This document shows, piece by piece, positions 34,003 to 42,920 of a DNA stretch of 64,000 nt. The notes under the pieces are model-generated. The model searched no databases and was not told where the DNA came from. It saw only the letters and a program-made list of their open reading frames with translations. Numbering within the stretch: the first letter of the stretch is position 1; each line of letters begins with the position of its first letter. The position numbers and the translations under genes are program-made. Source of the stretch: an uncultured Pelagibacteraceae bacterium (lineage in GTDB: Bacteria > Pseudomonadota > Alphaproteobacteria > Pelagibacterales > Pelagibacteraceae); contig CACMKP010000006.1 in the NCBI GenBank assembly GCA_902614355.1, forward strand, positions 1 through 64,000, in the 5' to 3' direction.

Positions 34003-35823
34003 ATGTGTGGAATAATAGGTATCAATAGTAATAAATCAGTCTCAGCTACAATTATAAATTCTTTAAAAAAATTAGAATACAGAGGTTATGACTCGTCAGG
34101 TATTGCAACTCTTTCTAATGGTTTGATCAATGAAATTAAGTCTGAAGGTAGAGTAGATAATTTAGAAAAAAATTCTTTGGTGCAGAACATGGAGGGAACA
34201 ATTGGGATTGGTCATGTAAGATGGGCTACTCATGGGTTACCAAATAGTACTAATGCGCATCCACATTCTTCTCAAAACGTATCAGTTGTCCACAATGGGA
34301 TAATTGAAAACTCAACATTGTTAAAAAAATTTTTGTTAGGCAAAGGTCATAAGTTTAAATCTCAAACAGATACTGAGGTCATAGTTCATTTAATTACTGA
34401 AAATTTAAAGACAGAAAATATCATTAACTCAATAAAAAAAACTTTAAAAGCTCTACACGGAAGTTTTGCTTTAGGAATAATATTTAAAGACAAACCAGAC
34501 CTAATTGTTGGTGCAAGAAGAGGCTCTCCTTTAGCTGTTGGTTACGGTCCCAATGAAAATTATTTAGGATCTGACTCTTATGCGCTAAAATCAATGACTA
34601 ACAAAATAACTTATTTAAATGATGGAGAATTTTGTATTATTAAAAAAGACCATGTAGATTTTTTTAGCGAAAATGGAACTAAAATTAACAAAAAAGTTTT
34701 AGAGTTATCAAGCGAAGAGGAAAAATATGATAAAGGAGATTACAAACACTTTATGGCTAAAGAAATTGAAGAACAGCCAACAACATTAAAGAATGGTATT
34801 AAAGAATATATAGACACATCAAACAATGACATAAATATTTATAATATTCCTTGGAAAAAAGATGAAATTTCCTCTATTACTTTAATTGGTTGTGGAACTG
34901 CTTATCATTCCTGCTTGATGGCAAAGTATTGGTTTGAAGAATTAACTTCATTAGATGTAAACGTAGATATTGCGTCAGAATTTAGATATAGAAAAAATAG
35001 ATTTAAAAAAGACTGTTTATATATTTTCGTTTCACAATCAGGAGAAACTGCTGATACCTATGCAGCGCTAGATTTGTGTAATAAAAATGGCATGAAAACT
35101 TGTGCGATAGTAAATGTTATTGAAAGTTCAATAGCAAGAGATTCTAAGTTTGTTCTACCAATTCATTGTGGCACCGAAATTGGAGTCGCATCTACAAAAG
35201 CATTTTTAGGCCAAATTCTTATTTTGTATATTTTAGCGTTAAAATTAGGCTTACAAAGATCTGATTTAAAGAAAAAAATATTTATAGATAAATTAAAAGA
35301 TTTGAAAAATTTACCAAAATTAGTTGAACAAACTTTATTGTTAGATAATAAAATACAAAATATTTCTAATACTTTTAATGAAGCTAAAGGCTCTATGTTT
35401 TTAGGAAGGGGCTTTTCATTTCCTATAGCATTGGAAGGTGCATTAAAATTGAAGGAGTTATCCTATATACATGCTGAAGGTTATCCAGCTGGAGAGATGA
35501 AACACGGACCACTAGCTTTGATTGAAGAGGGTATGCCAGTTGTAGTATTGGCACCAAGAGACAATTATTATAAAAAAACAATTTCAAATATGCAGGAAGT
35601 AATTGCAAGAGGTGCAAAAGTATTATTGATCACTAATAAAAGTTCTGATGAGATATTTTCTGAAAATATATGGGAAACAATAGAGGTTGAAAAGACAAAT
35701 GATGATTTGCTACCGTTTCTTTTGACGATTCCACTTCAAAAACTTGCTTATTATTCAGCATTAAAAAAAGGTTATGATATAGATAAGCCTAGGAATCTCG
35801 CTAAATCAGTTACTGTAGAATAA
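34003..35823 (+). CDS. glmS: Glutamine-fructose-6-phosphate aminotransferase (isomerizing)
   Basis: The enzyme makes glucosamine 6-phosphate from fructose 6-phosphate and glutamine. The N-terminal Cys2 glutaminase starts MCGIIGINSNKSVS, with LEYRGYDSSGIA, HVRWATHGLPN and VVHNGIIEN. Two SIS isomerase domains follow with GCGTAYHSC and SQSGETADTYAAL, and the C terminus ends DKPRNLAKSVTVE. The 606-residue length is standard. It pairs with the upstream acetyltransferase domain to begin hexosamine synthesis. No glmS ribozyme is visible upstream. Confidence 0.97.
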   Translation: MCGIIGINSNKSVSATIINSLKKLEYRGYDSSGIATLSNGLINEIKSEGRVDNLEKNSLVQNMEGTIGIGHVRWATHGLPNSTNAHPHSSQNVSVVHNGIIENSTLLKKFLLGKGHKFKSQTDTEVIVHLITENLKTENIINSIKKTLKALHGSFALGIIFKDKPDLIVGARRGSPLAVGYGPNENYLGSDSYALKSMTNKITYLNDGEFCIIKKDHVDFFSENGTKINKKVLELSSEEEKYDKGDYKHFMAKEIEEQPTTLKNGIKEYIDTSNNDINIYNIPWKKDEISSITLIGCGTAYHSCLMAKYWFEELTSLDVNVDIASEFRYRKNRFKKDCLYIFVSQSGETADTYAALDLCNKNGMKTCAIVNVIESSIARDSKFVLPIHCGTEIGVASTKAFLGQILILYILALKLGLQRSDLKKKIFIDKLKDLKNLPKLVEQTLLLDNKIQNISNTFNEAKGSMFLGRGFSFPIALEGALKLKELSYIHAEGYPAGEMKHGPLALIEEGMPVVVLAPRDNYYKKTISNMQEVIARGAKVLLITNKSSDEIFSENIWETIEVEKTNDDLLPFLLTIPLQKLAYYSALKKGYDIDKPRNLAKSVTVE

Positions 35824-35832
35824 TTTAAAAAA

Positions 35833-36681
35833 ATGTCGAATTTATTTTTTTGTGGCGGGTTACCAAAATCTGGTACTACTCTTCTTCAAAGAATTTTAGA
35901 TTTACATCCTGAGGTAAGTTGTAACTCTGAAGACAATTTAGAATTATTAGCACAAAATTTCCAAGATCTACATAAAAAGTATAATCGTTCGCTTTCATTA
36001 TTTGCATCAAGAACAGGTGCTGAAAAACACAAGGAGGTAGACAGGGAAGTTTTCATAAAAAATTTTTATTATCTAATAAAAGATATTGCCATAAATAGAA
36101 ATGATAAGGTAAAACTTATTGGCATAAGTGATAATAATTTTTTATTAAAAAATTTAGTAAATTTGTCAAAAATTTTTATAAACAGTAAAACAATTATAAT
36201 TTTTAGAAACCCAATAGATATTGCTTTATCAGCCTGGGATCATAATCATCGTTTATTTGAAAAAGAAAAGTTTGATGAGCATTTAAATATTATGAAAGTT
36301 AATGGAGACTTGAATCTAGATAAGTATATTATACATAGATCTAAAGTATGGAATAACCAAGTCAAAAATTTATTTCTACAAATTAATAATATGCCTGAAA
36401 AGTTTTTAGCAATTAATTATGAGGATTTATGCGTCAAAAAAGAAGAAATTATAAAAAAAATATTTCAACACATTGGTTGTAGCCATGAAGAAAAAATTAT
36501 TACAAAAATTGTAGAGGAATCCTCCATTGAAAAAATGAGAAAAACAAGTTCAGATCCAGATTTTTTTAAAAAGGGCAGAATGAATTTTGGAAGTAAAGAG
36601 TTGGACATATCACTAATTAAATCTGCAATTGATTTTTCAAAAGAGGGTCTAAGTTTGACGAAAATAAAACTACCAATATAA
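35833..36681 (+). CDS. Sulfotransferase family protein
   Basis: The 282-residue protein has the PAPS 5'-phosphosulfate loop at the N terminus, FFCGGLPKSGTTLLQRILDLHPEVSCNSE (P-loop-like KSGTT), and the 3'-phosphate-binding segment IIIFRNPIDIALSAWDHN. It would transfer sulfate from PAPS to an unidentified acceptor, perhaps a glycan or surface peptide, or it may be one of the kinase-like relatives. It starts 9 nt after glmS, which hints at amino-sugar-containing acceptors, though this is weak. Downstream lies a 224-bp stretch before aroF. Confidence 0.82.
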   Translation: MSNLFFCGGLPKSGTTLLQRILDLHPEVSCNSEDNLELLAQNFQDLHKKYNRSLSLFASRTGAEKHKEVDREVFIKNFYYLIKDIAINRNDKVKLIGISDNNFLLKNLVNLSKIFINSKTIIIFRNPIDIALSAWDHNHRLFEKEKFDEHLNIMKVNGDLNLDKYIIHRSKVWNNQVKNLFLQINNMPEKFLAINYEDLCVKKEEIIKKIFQHIGCSHEEKIITKIVEESSIEKMRKTSSDPDFFKKGRMNFGSKELDISLIKSAIDFSKEGLSLTKIKLPI

Positions 36682-36757
36682 AAGCCATACAAAAAATTGG
36701 TACATATTGAGTAGTGTTTACCCATCTGTGTTGATTATTTGATGAAATTAAATAAAT

Positions 36758-36838
36758 ATGAAAGAATTTTTAGGGGATTTAACTGTTTTTGATGCCTGGT
36801 ATGTATCTGAAGAAATATTAAAAAATTTAAATTTTTAA
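36758..36838 (+). other. Short open frame of unclear status
   Basis: ATG at 36758 opens 26 codons (MKEFLGDLTVFDAWYVSEEI...) ending at TAA 36836-36838, in the 224-bp gap between the sulfotransferase and DAHP synthase genes. No Shine-Dalgarno is present. The sequence is not recognised. It could be a gene remnant, a microprotein or chance. Confidence 0.2.
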
Positions 36839-36862
36839 TATTATTAGATCTTTATTTCTAAG

Positions 36863-36905
36863 TTGATTACTCACAAAACTCTGATACAACAATTTATAGT
36901 TGTAT
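36863..36905 (+). promoter_or_regulatory. Possible promoter with inverted repeat before the DAHP synthase gene
   Basis: TTGATT (36863-36868), a 16-bp spacer and TACAAC (36885-36890) could form a promoter. The arms ATACAAC (36884-36890) and GTTGTAT (36899-36905) form a perfect 7-bp inverted repeat around 8 nt, covering the -10 and abutting ATG 36906. It may be an operator or an RNA hairpin blocking the start. Confidence 0.4.
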
Positions 36906-38285
36906 ATGAAAAATTGGAAAATTAATAGTTGGAGAAAATATCCGGTAAAACACATTCCGGAATATTCAGATAAAAAAGAATTAGAACAAGTTTTAGGTAA
37001 GATAAAAAACTTTCCACCACTTGTCTTTGCTGGTGAGACGAGACACTTAAAACAACAACTTGCTGAAGTGGTGGATGGTAAAGCTTTTTTACTTCAGGGA
37101 GGAGATTGTGCTGAAAGTTTTGCTGAATTTAATCCAGATAATATTAGAGATACTTTTAAACTAATTTTACAAATGTCATTGGTCTTAACCTATTCAGCAT
37201 CACTGCCAGTAATTAAGCTCGGAAGAATTGCAGGTCAGTTTGCTAAACCAAGAAGTGCACCAACCGAAAAACAAGGGAATTTAGAACTTCCAAGCTACTT
37301 AGGTGACAATGTAAATGGTATAGAATTTAATAAAAAAGCAAGAGAGCACGATCCGAAAAGACTTTTTAGAGCTTACTCACAATCTGCATCAACCTTGAAT
37401 TTGCTAAGAGCATTTTCAAAAGGAGGTTTTGCAGATTTAAATAAAGTTCATTTGTGGAATTTAGACTATATCAAAAAAAGTCCTCAAGCTAAAAAATTTA
37501 AAGATTTAGAGGATAAGATTGCTGATGCTTTAGCATTCATGTCAGCTTGTGGAATTACATCAGATTTTAATAACAGATTATATACAGTCAATTTTTGGAC
37601 ATCACACGAGGCTTTACATTTACCTTTTGAGGAAAGTATGACTAGAATAGATTCTACAACTGGAGAATTTCATGACACATCTGCTCATTTTGTATGGATT
37701 GGTGATAGAACGCGACAACTAGACGGGGGTCACGTTGAATTTTGTAGAGGTATAGAAAATCCAATAGGAATAAAATGTGGACCTACGAGTAAATCTGAGG
37801 AAATAGTAAAAATTTGCAATTTAATAAATCCAAAAAATGAAAAGGGTAAAATTACATTGATTTCAAGATTTGGACATGACTCAGTTGAAAAATTTTTACC
37901 CAAACTTGTAAGAACTATTAAGAGAGAGGGTTTAAACGTAATCTGGTCTTGTGATCCAATGCATGGAAATACGATCAAATCTACTACTGGATTTAAAACT
38001 AGACCATTTAATAGGGTTTTAAAAGAAGTAAGAGATGTATTTGCAGTTCACCAAAGTGAGGGTTCATACGCAGGAGGTTTACACATTGAAATGACTGGTC
38101 AAAATGTGACAGAATGTACTGGAGGTGCAAGAAAAATTTCTGATGCCGATTTGTCAAGCAGATATCACACTCATTGTGATCCTAGGCTAAATGCAGATCA
38201 AGCCTTAGAATTAGCTTTTTTAATATCAGATGAGATCAAAAAGAATAGCAGCTATTCGAAAAATTCTATTCAAGTGGCATCTTGA
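36906..38285 (+). CDS. 3-deoxy-7-phosphoheptulonate synthase, class II
   Basis: This is the first shikimate-pathway enzyme, condensing PEP and erythrose 4-phosphate. The plant/actinobacterial class II type is clear: LVFAGETRHLKQQLAEV, LLQGGDCAESFAEF (metal Cys), LGRIAGQFAKPRSAPTE, TSHEALHLPFEES and WSCDPMHGNTIKSTTGFKTR. The C-terminal part carries HIEMTGQNVTECTGGA. Start ATG 36906 (MKNWKINSWRKYP) is preferred over TTG 36900, giving 459 residues. Class II enzymes are usually named aroF, aroG or aroH inconsistently, so I leave the symbol blank. Confidence 0.95.
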   Translation: MKNWKINSWRKYPVKHIPEYSDKKELEQVLGKIKNFPPLVFAGETRHLKQQLAEVVDGKAFLLQGGDCAESFAEFNPDNIRDTFKLILQMSLVLTYSASLPVIKLGRIAGQFAKPRSAPTEKQGNLELPSYLGDNVNGIEFNKKAREHDPKRLFRAYSQSASTLNLLRAFSKGGFADLNKVHLWNLDYIKKSPQAKKFKDLEDKIADALAFMSACGITSDFNNRLYTVNFWTSHEALHLPFEESMTRIDSTTGEFHDTSAHFVWIGDRTRQLDGGHVEFCRGIENPIGIKCGPTSKSEEIVKICNLINPKNEKGKITLISRFGHDSVEKFLPKLVRTIKREGLNVIWSCDPMHGNTIKSTTGFKTRPFNRVLKEVRDVFAVHQSEGSYAGGLHIEMTGQNVTECTGGARKISDADLSSRYHTHCDPRLNADQALELAFLISDEIKKNSSYSKNSIQVAS

Positions 38286-38324
38286 TCTATTGCTTTAAAT
38301 TGTAAGATTGTTAAATATAATTTT

Positions 38325-39062
38325 ATGAATCCTAAAGAAAAAGTAAAATATATTTCAAATTGGATCAAATCATACGTTGATCAAATGCCATCTAAAGCTC
38401 AGGCTTTGGTAATTGGTATATCAGGAGGAATCGACTCATCTGTATCAAGCACACTAAGCGCGATGACAGGTTTAAAAACTATTGTTTTGACTATGCCCAT
38501 TAAGCAAATAGAGAACCAACATGATTTGAGTTTAAAACATCAACAATGGTTAGTAAAAAATTTTAAGAATGTAGAGGCGCATACTATAAGTTTAGATAAA
38601 TTATTTGAGACATTTTCATCAACATTAAATAAATTTGACAACGAACACGGATTTGCAAATTCAAGAGCAAGATTAAGAATGACAACTCTTTACCAAGTAG
38701 CAGCAGCCAATAAAGGAATAGTTGTTGGAACAGGTAATAAAGTAGAGGATTTTGGAGTTGGATTTTATACAAAATATGGAGATGGAGGTGTTGATATTTC
38801 ACCAATAGCAGATTGTAACAAAACTGAAGTTTGGGAAATTGGAAAAGAACTTGGAATATTACAAGAGATTATCGATGCTGCTCCAACAGATGGTCTTTGG
38901 GATGATGGAAGAACTGATGAAGGTCAGTTAGGTTTTGACTATCAAGCTTTAGAAGATGCAATGAAGAATCCTAATTCTCCACATAAAGCAGAATACGAAA
39001 AAATTAGAAAACAAAATATGCATAAAATGGAGCCTATTCCAGTATGCAAAATTCCTAATTAA
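38325..39062 (+). CDS. nadE: NH3-dependent NAD+ synthetase
   Basis: The final NAD biosynthesis step amidates deamido-NAD. The 245-residue protein has the ATP-pyrophosphatase P-loop VIGISGGIDSSVSSTLSAM near 27-45 and the family blocks RLRMTTLYQVAAANKGIVVGTGNKVEDFGVGFYTKYGDGG and ADCNKTEVWEIGKEL. It lacks the N-terminal glutaminase domain, so ammonia is the nitrogen donor unless it is supplied by another subunit. The upstream sequence is AT-rich with TATAAT ending only 3 nt before ATG and no Shine-Dalgarno. Confidence 0.95.
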   Translation: MNPKEKVKYISNWIKSYVDQMPSKAQALVIGISGGIDSSVSSTLSAMTGLKTIVLTMPIKQIENQHDLSLKHQQWLVKNFKNVEAHTISLDKLFETFSSTLNKFDNEHGFANSRARLRMTTLYQVAAANKGIVVGTGNKVEDFGVGFYTKYGDGGVDISPIADCNKTEVWEIGKELGILQEIIDAAPTDGLWDDGRTDEGQLGFDYQALEDAMKNPNSPHKAEYEKIRKQNMHKMEPIPVCKIPN

Positions 39063-39113
39063 TCAATTAGATTAACAAATCGTCAAATAAGGTATATTTC
39101 TTAATCAATTGAA

Positions 39114-40457
39114 ATGGATATTTTTTTAACAAACAATTTAACAAATAAAAGAGAACAATTCATCCCGATACAAAAAGAAAATATTGGTATGTATGTTTGT
39201 GGACCGACAGTTTATGATGATCCACATATTGGGAATGCAAGACCACTAGTTATTTTTGATATTCTTTATAAGATTTTAAAAAATAATTTTTCAAAAGTCA
39301 CATATGTAAGAAACATCACAGATATTGATGATAAAATTATTTTATCTTCACAAAAACTCAAAATATCAACAAAAGAATTAACTGAAAAAATAACTAAAAG
39401 TTTTTTTGAAGACTGTAAATTTTTAAATTGTGAAGATCCCACTCACCAGCCAAAAGCGACAGAGCATATAGATCTAATGATTCAAATGATTAACCATTTG
39501 ATTAAAAAAGGTTATGCTTATGAGAACAATAAACATGTCTATTTTGAAGTAAAAAAATTTTCTGAGTATGGAAAATTGTCAAATAAAAAGTTAGAGGATT
39601 TAATTGCAGGATCAAGAGTTGAAATAAGTGACAACAAAAGAAACTCTGAGGATTTTGTGTTATGGAAGCCATCAATTAAAGATGAACCTTCTTGGGACTC
39701 TCCTTGGGGACCTGGTAGACCAGGTTGGCATTTAGAATGTTCTGCTATGTCAAAAAAACTTTTAGGTGATAAATTCGATATACATGGTGGTGGTATTGAT
39801 TTAATTTTTCCTCACCACGAAAATGAAATTGCTCAATCTAGATGTGCTAATGACACAGAAGTTTTTGCTAACTTTTGGATTCACAATGCCTTTATAACAA
39901 TGTCGAATGAAAAAATGGCTAAGTCTCAAGGTAACATTTTAAAAATAAAAGATTTTAGAAAAAAAATGAGTGGTCAAATAATCAGGTTAGCACTGATGAG
40001 TGCACATTACAGACAACCCTTAGATTGGAACGATAAATTATTAATTGATTGTGAAAATACTTTAGATAAGTGGTATCGAATAAAATTAGATAATTTCAAA
40101 ACTGTAAAAATCCCTGATGAAATATTGAAACCTTTATATGAAGATTTAAATACTCCAGGTTATATTGCCAATCTTCATGGCTTGTATGAAAAAGCAATTA
40201 AAGACGATAACAAAGATTTATTTATTTCAGCATGCAGATTTATTGGTTTATTAAATGAATCAAGTGAGCAGTGGCATAACTATAAAAAAAATAGAGTTTC
40301 TTTAAGTGAGCCTGAAATTGAAAAAATGTTAATCTTAAGAGATAAAGCTAGAGAAAATAAGGAATATAAAGAGGCAGATCGAATTAGAGATGAACTTTCA
40401 GACAAAGGTGTTTTAATAGAGGACAAAGATGGTAAAACACTGTGGAAATTTAAATGA
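39114..40457 (+). CDS. cysS: Cysteinyl-tRNA synthetase
   Basis: The 447-residue class I aminoacyl-tRNA synthetase has the HIGH-like PTVYDDPHIGNARPLVIFD at 31-49, preceded by the zinc Cys in YVCGPT. The zinc site continues in GWHLECSAM and PHHENEIAQS. The KMSKS-like EKMAKSQGN is near 265. The C-terminal DALR-like part ends ADRIRDELSDKGVLIEDKDG. The stop overlaps the cimA start by 4 nt. Confidence 0.97.
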   Translation: MDIFLTNNLTNKREQFIPIQKENIGMYVCGPTVYDDPHIGNARPLVIFDILYKILKNNFSKVTYVRNITDIDDKIILSSQKLKISTKELTEKITKSFFEDCKFLNCEDPTHQPKATEHIDLMIQMINHLIKKGYAYENNKHVYFEVKKFSEYGKLSNKKLEDLIAGSRVEISDNKRNSEDFVLWKPSIKDEPSWDSPWGPGRPGWHLECSAMSKKLLGDKFDIHGGGIDLIFPHHENEIAQSRCANDTEVFANFWIHNAFITMSNEKMAKSQGNILKIKDFRKKMSGQIIRLALMSAHYRQPLDWNDKLLIDCENTLDKWYRIKLDNFKTVKIPDEILKPLYEDLNTPGYIANLHGLYEKAIKDDNKDLFISACRFIGLLNESSEQWHNYKKNRVSLSEPEIEKMLILRDKARENKEYKEADRIRDELSDKGVLIEDKDGKTLWKFK

Positions 40458-42055
40458 GTAAAGAAAGATTATACATATTTGATACAACTCTTCGAGATGG
40501 TGCTCAAACCCAAGGTGTGCATTTTTCAATTGATGAAAAAACAAAGATTGCACATGCTTTAGATGATCTTGGTGTAGATTATATTGAAGGAGGTTGGCCA
40601 GGTGCCAACCCGTCTGATACAGAATTTTTTCAGAAAGGTTTAGAATTAAAAAACTCTACCTTTACTGCTTTTGGAATGACAAAAAAAGCAGGACGAAGTG
40701 CTGAAAATGATCCAGGTTTGTCAGCAATTTTAAATTCTAATACTAAATCTGTTTGTTTAGTTGGAAAGTCTTGGGATTTTCATGTTGATGTTGCTTTAGG
40801 AATATCTAAAGAAGAAAATTTAGACAACATTAAAGAAACAACAAAGCATTTTGTAAAAAATAATAAAGAGTTCATGTTTGATGCAGAACATTTCTTTGAT
40901 GGCTATAAGGCAAACCCCTCATATGCTTTAACTTGTATCAAAGCTGCTTATGATAATGGAGCTAAATGGATAGTTTTATGCGATACTAATGGCGGCACAC
41001 TTCCACATGAAGTAACAAAGATAGTAAAAGAAGTTTCAGAACACATACCTGGTGAAAACTTAGGTATTCATGCACATAATGATACTGGTAATGCTGTTGC
41101 AAATTCAATAGCAGCTGTTTTATCAGGAGCGAGACAAATTCAAGGTACTATAAATGGCTTAGGTGAAAGATGTGGTAATGCCAATTTAATGTCTATTATT
41201 CCAACTTTTCATCTTAAGAAAGAGTTATCAGATAAATTTGAAATTAGTATAAAAGAAAAAAATATTAAACATATTACACAGTGTTCTAGGTTGCTTGATG
41301 AGATATTAAATAGAAAACCAAATAAACATTTACCATACGTTGGTGCTGCAGCATTTTCACACAAGGGTGGTTTACATGTATCTGCTGTTCAAAAAGATCC
41401 TAAAACTTATGAGCATATAAATCCTGAAGATGTTGGTAACAACAGAAATATTGTTGTTTCCGATCAGTCAGGTAAATCAAATATCCTGTCAAGACTTAAA
41501 ACAATTGGAATTGATATTAAGGAAAATGATCCTAAAGTAAAAAAACTATTAGAAGAAGTTAAAGATAGAGAATTCATTGGTTATAGTTATGATGGAGCTG
41601 ATGCATCTTTTGAATTATTAGCCAGAAGAGTGTTGGGAGAAATTCCAAGATATATCTCAATTAAGGAATACGACGTTTCAGTCTCGAAAAACAATCAAGA
41701 TAAAATAGTTTCTAGAGCAAAAGCAAAATTAGAAGTTGATGGTGAGCAAATAGTTTGCGAAGGTGAGGGTAATGGACCCGTTCATGCTTTAGATAACGCT
41801 ATAAGAAAAAATATTACTAAGTTAGAAAAATATTCTGAATATTTAAAAGATTTAAAACTAGTTGACTATAAGGTAAGAATTTTAAATACAGGAACTGAAG
41901 CGACCACTAGAGTATCGATAGAAAGCACAGACTCTCAAGGAAAAAATTGGTTTACAATCGGCGTATCACCAAACATAATTGATGCATCATTTAAAGCTCT
42001 TATTGACAGTTTAGATTTTAAATTATTCAAGGACAAAGCTCCTGCAAGTAAATAA
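40454..42055 (+). CDS. cimA: (R)-citramalate synthase
   Basis: The 533-residue LeuA-like enzyme condenses pyruvate and acetyl-CoA to citramalate, the first step of threonine-independent isoleucine synthesis. The barrel opens with FDTTLRDGAQTQGVHFSIDEKTKIA and includes YIEGGWPGANPSD, GLGERCGNANL and HIHAHNDTG-type HAHNDTGNAV. The C-terminal regulatory domain starts near 415. The GGWPGANPSD segment is characteristic of the CimA group rather than of isopropylmalate or homocitrate synthases. ATGAG overlap couples it to cysS. Confidence 0.93.
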   Translation: MSKERLYIFDTTLRDGAQTQGVHFSIDEKTKIAHALDDLGVDYIEGGWPGANPSDTEFFQKGLELKNSTFTAFGMTKKAGRSAENDPGLSAILNSNTKSVCLVGKSWDFHVDVALGISKEENLDNIKETTKHFVKNNKEFMFDAEHFFDGYKANPSYALTCIKAAYDNGAKWIVLCDTNGGTLPHEVTKIVKEVSEHIPGENLGIHAHNDTGNAVANSIAAVLSGARQIQGTINGLGERCGNANLMSIIPTFHLKKELSDKFEISIKEKNIKHITQCSRLLDEILNRKPNKHLPYVGAAAFSHKGGLHVSAVQKDPKTYEHINPEDVGNNRNIVVSDQSGKSNILSRLKTIGIDIKENDPKVKKLLEEVKDREFIGYSYDGADASFELLARRVLGEIPRYISIKEYDVSVSKNNQDKIVSRAKAKLEVDGEQIVCEGEGNGPVHALDNAIRKNITKLEKYSEYLKDLKLVDYKVRILNTGTEATTRVSIESTDSQGKNWFTIGVSPNIIDASFKALIDSLDFKLFKDKAPASK

Positions 42056-42919
42056 ATGAAAATTAAAAAGTTCTCTTTGAAACCTGCTGATATTGAAAGC
42101 AGGGTAGGAGCAGATCCCGTAGTTTGTTACCCAAATGATAATATAAATAATAATCTTGAAAAATTACATGAAGCGAGAAAACATATTAAAAAAATTGATG
42201 AAGTTATAGTCCCTCCAAGAGATGCTAAAACTTTCAATGTTAAATCAGGTAATTTTTTTAGAATTGAAAGTATTGAAGGTCCACAAGTAGGAGATTTAAA
42301 TATATTTCAAGCTGATAATTTAAATGAAAAGTTTTATTCTGGAAAAACTAGAGCTCTCTACGGAACACATATTTCAGTTGGAGACAAAATGTTCAGCAGT
42401 TTCCCATATTTAAGATCATTGGCAACAATTACGTGGGATACGTTAGATTGGTATGGTTATGATAAGGATGGGGGCTCAGTTCATGATGTTATTGGTACTA
42501 GATGTGATCCTTATACTTACAAGCTAACATCAAACAACGATTACCATTATTGTTGTCATTCAAATTTAACTAGAGCTTTAGTTAAGGAAAAGAACATTAA
42601 AATAGATGAGGCAGAAAAAATTGTGCACGATGTATTAAATGTATTTATGCTTACTGGTTTTACCAATGATACCAAGCAATATTTTATGAAATCAAGCCCG
42701 GTAAGACCTGGCGATTATTTAGAATTTTTTGCTGAGACTGATCTATTAGGAGCTTTATCTGCATGTCCCGGTGGTGATTGTGGTTCTGAACATTCATCTG
42801 ATGTAGCAAAATGTTATCCACTAAAAGTTTCTATTTGGGATGTAGATAAAAAATTTTTGGAAGGTATAAAAAATTCTAAGATATCATCTTATAATAGAGA
42901 CCATGGTTTGACTGATTAA
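42056..42919 (+). CDS. DUF1989 family protein (urea-carboxylase-associated-like)
   Basis: The 287-residue protein belongs to the DUF1989 group, seen in VPPRDAKTFNVKSGNFFRIESIEGPQVGDLNIF, DTLDWYGYDKDGGSVHDVIGTRCDPYTY and PGDYLEFFAETDLLGALSACPGGDCGSEHSSD. The conserved Cys and His residues suggest a metal-dependent hydrolase or oxygenase. Relatives flank urea/guanidine carboxylase genes and one-carbon genes. No urea or guanidine genes are here. It abuts cimA with no gap (stop then ATG), so it is part of that operon. Function unknown. Confidence 0.87.
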   Translation: MKIKKFSLKPADIESRVGADPVVCYPNDNINNNLEKLHEARKHIKKIDEVIVPPRDAKTFNVKSGNFFRIESIEGPQVGDLNIFQADNLNEKFYSGKTRALYGTHISVGDKMFSSFPYLRSLATITWDTLDWYGYDKDGGSVHDVIGTRCDPYTYKLTSNNDYHYCCHSNLTRALVKEKNIKIDEAEKIVHDVLNVFMLTGFTNDTKQYFMKSSPVRPGDYLEFFAETDLLGALSACPGGDCGSEHSSDVAKCYPLKVSIWDVDKKFLEGIKNSKISSYNRDHGLTD

Positions 42920-42920
42920 C

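Noticed and set aside
39040-39075. CTAATTAATCAATTAG stem at the nadE end as a terminator
   Set aside because: Only 6 A-T-rich pairs and no U-tract; too weak to call.
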